From Candidatus Brocadiaceae bacterium (GTDB taxonomy: Bacteria > Planctomycetota > Brocadiia > Brocadiales > Bathyanammoxibiaceae), in assembly GCA_030018855.1 (NCBI GenBank), contig JASEHG010000138.1, positions 1-5,308 on the forward strand: a stretch of DNA of 5,308 nucleotides, in the 5' to 3' direction. This document shows positions 4,186 to 5,308 of this stretch, piece by piece; the stretch's first letter is position 1, and each line of letters begins with the position of its first letter. Both the position numbers and the translations under genes were made by a program. The notes beneath the pieces were generated by a model. It made no database searches. It was not told the DNA's origin and was given only the letters and a program-made list of their open reading frames with translations.

Positions 4186-4202
4186 CTTTTGCGAAGGTCT
4201 CA
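4186..4202. repeat. second copy of the element's right terminus
   Basis: CTTTTGCGAAGGTCTCA matches the right end of the MITE-like element, CTTTTGCAGAGGTCTCA (4143-4159), at 15 of 17 positions and in the same orientation, 43 bp further on. It may be the remnant of an overlapping or older insertion. Confidence 0.6.
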
Positions 4203-4235
4203 CATTACCACCCACAATTTTTTCAGATTTATAGT

Positions 4236-4263
4236 TTGCCTTTTTATAGAAAAAATATATAAT
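4236..4263 (+). promoter_or_regulatory. sigma70-like promoter of the transporter gene
   Basis: TTGCCT (4236-4241) is followed after 16 bases by a perfect TATAAT (4258-4263), in an AT-rich stretch that contrasts with the surrounding GC-richer repeats. Transcription would begin near 4270, leaving a leader of roughly 70 bases before the ATG at 4343. Confidence 0.55.
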
Positions 4264-4277
4264 ATTGCCCTCTACGA

Positions 4278-4295
4278 ACTTTATATTTATAAAGT
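4278..4295. promoter_or_regulatory. possible operator: 18-bp inverted repeat just downstream of the promoter
   Basis: ACTTTATA-TT-TATAAAGT has perfect 8-bp arms around two bases. It sits just beyond the predicted transcription start and before the ribosome-binding site, where a dimeric repressor would block transcription. The cognate protein is unknown, and AT-rich palindromes arise easily by chance. Confidence 0.45.
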
Positions 4296-4342
4296 GATAT
4301 GAGTTAACTATGTTTTTCACTTCCTAAAGGGCGAAGGATATT

Positions 4343-5308
4343 ATGGGGAAGTCCATCTGCAATGGTGCGATAAGTTGCACAGTTGCCCTGGGCCTTTTAT
4401 TGTTGTCAGCCCTCCCCGCGGCCTCAGCAGAAAAGCCTACCCTACGCATTGCCTACCTGCCTATCCTTGACCACCTCACCCTGCCCATTGCCTACGAGCT
4501 TTCCGATAAAGGGAAATTTGAGCACCTCACGCTACAGCCAGTAAAATATACCTCCTGGACGGAACTTAGTGATGCAGTAATCACGGGGAAGGTAGATGGG
4601 GCATTTATACTTGTCCCACTGGGCATGCACCTGAGGCAGAAAGGGACGCCCATCAAATTGGTCTTGCTTGGACACAGGAACGGCTCTGCCCTTGTAGTAA
4701 GTACGGCTACAAAGTCAGTAGAAGGGCTAAGGGGGGGGCTCCTGGCAGTACCCCATCCCTTCTCCATGCAACACATTAACCTCTATAAATACCTGGTAGA
4801 AAAGGGCCGTTTCTGCAAGGAAGACTTTACTATCCTTGACATGGCCCCGCCAGACATGTCCCCTTCCCTGGCCAGGGGGGAGATTGACGGCTTCCTGGTG
4901 GCCCAGCCCTTCCCCACCCTGGCCGAGGTAACCGATACAGGGAGAATCCTGGCCCATTCCTGCGAGATTTGGGAAGGCCATGTGGACTGCGCCCTGTTTC
5001 TCCTGGAATCCGTGCTGGTCGCTAATCATGACAGGGTAGAGGAACTGATGAAGGCACTGGTAAATGCAGGGAAATTTATTGAGTCTAACCCCAGAAAGGC
5101 CACCAGGCTAGCCGTGCCTTATATTGGGCTTGACGAAAAAATCATCTACAAATGCCTGACTGACCCACCAAAAGGGATTACATACAACGACCTTGTGCCA
5201 CGGATGGAAGAGCTGGAGGAGGTACAGGGGTATCTTATTCGTCTGGGGCTGTTTGAGAAGGAGATGTTTTTAAAGGAACTTTTAGACGACAGTTTTGTAA
5301 GGGCCACC
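4343..5308 (+). CDS. NitT/TauT-type ABC transporter periplasmic substrate-binding protein (3' end outside window)
   Basis: The reading frame is open from ATG 4343 through the last base of the window (322 codons), so the gene is truncated by the window edge. Residues 1-29 form a Sec signal peptide: Lys3, a hydrophobic core (VALGLLLLSAL, 14-24) and an ASA cleavage site before Glu30. The mature protein starts with PTLRIAYLPILDHLTLPIAYE, typical of the NMT1/SsuA-like family, and continues with a TGKVDGAFILVPLGMHL segment, SVEGLRGGLLAVPHPFS, and DMAPPDMSPSLARGEIDGFLVAQPF, the characteristic PPDM...GEIDGF motif. The family binds nitrate, sulfonates, taurine, bicarbonate or thiamine precursors; I cannot choose among them. 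GAAGGA (4333-4338) lies four bases before the ATG. Permease and ATPase genes would be expected just downstream. A run of eight G (4731-4738) keeps the frame as written. The length so far is near the whole length for the family. Confidence 0.85.
   Translation, partial: MGKSICNGAISCTVALGLLLLSALPAASAEKPTLRIAYLPILDHLTLPIAYELSDKGKFEHLTLQPVKYTSWTELSDAVITGKVDGAFILVPLGMHLRQKGTPIKLVLLGHRNGSALVVSTATKSVEGLRGGLLAVPHPFSMQHINLYKYLVEKGRFCKEDFTILDMAPPDMSPSLARGEIDGFLVAQPFPTLAEVTDTGRILAHSCEIWEGHVDCALFLLESVLVANHDRVEELMKALVNAGKFIESNPRKATRLAVPYIGLDEKIIYKCLTDPPKGITYNDLVPRMEELEEVQGYLIRLGLFEKEMFLKELLDDSFVRAT

Larger units (their letters stand above)
3875..4342. other. repeat-rich spacer between parA and the transporter gene
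   Basis: This 468-bp stretch has no credible gene; open frames on the minus strand here are translations of repeats. From left to right it holds near-direct repeats of GGGGYCA type just after parA (3889-3913), a MITE-like element (3942-4159) containing two TCCGCC palindromes and one GTAGGGGC palindrome, a second copy of that element's right end (4186-4202), and an AT-rich segment with a promoter and an inverted repeat before the next gene. A weak CCCC-ATTTA-GGGG stem (3880-3892) follows the parA stop, but without a T-run. Confidence 0.6.

Noticed and set aside
3851..4320. Overlapping minus-strand open frames (79 and 116 codons) in the parA-transporter spacer
   Set aside because: They run through palindromes and element ends, have no recognisable domain and mutually overlap in different frames; the peptides are translated repeats.
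4343..4390. Lipoprotein signal at Cys12 of the transporter protein
   Set aside because: AISC is not a standard lipobox and lies before the hydrophobic core; a Sec type I site (ASA before Glu30) fits better.

Overview
The window reads as a gene-sparse, repeat-rich stretch of an anaerobic bacterial chromosome. The evidence for anaerobic life is a pair of siroheme decarboxylase genes (ahbA, ahbB; the siroheme-dependent route to heme) preceded by a sulfite-reductase-like iron-sulfur protein. The intergenic repeats (GTAGGGGC... palindromes, TCCGCC-N3-GGCGGA palindromes, ATTCTGAGCGAAGCGAAGAATCT-type elements) are of a kind I associate with sulfate reducers, Nitrospirota, Omnitrophota or anammox planctomycetes. 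The sequence alone does not settle the phylum. No RNA genes, CRISPR array or transposase gene were seen.

Layout. 11-158: a short non-autonomous element with terminal inverted repeats, ending against the start codon of hicA. 160-804: a HicA/HicB toxin-antitoxin pair on the + strand. 805-867: a short convergent gap. 868-2660: a minus-strand operon read in the order sulfite-reductase-like ferredoxin protein, ahbA, ahbB, with a strong sigma70-like promoter so close to the first ATG that the message should be almost leaderless. 2661-3040: a repeat-packed divergent intergenic region with three short palindromes, one larger palindrome and several direct repeats. 3083-3874: an orphan ParA/Soj-type ATPase whose first codons and ribosome-binding region are preceded by a diverged 42-bp tandem copy of themselves. 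3875-4342: a second repeat-rich spacer with an element related to the one upstream of hicA, then a good promoter and an 18-bp inverted repeat. 4343 to the window end: the first 322 codons of a NitT/TauT-type ABC transporter periplasmic binding protein, cut by the window edge.

How the genes work together. AhbA and AhbB should form the heterodimer that decarboxylates siroheme to didecarboxysiroheme. The upstream protein has the two Cys clusters of a siroheme-[4Fe-4S] site (first one non-canonical) plus two ferredoxin-type clusters, so it is a plausible siroheme-linked partner, although its substrate is unknown. HicA and HicB are a self-contained mRNA-interferase toxin and antitoxin. The ParA protein has no ParB partner here. 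The binding protein's ligand cannot be read from the sequence. I see no single new system. The most notable items are the nearly leaderless ahb operon with its unusual reductase-like protein, the duplicated ParA start, and the element that appears to supply the hicA ribosome-binding site.
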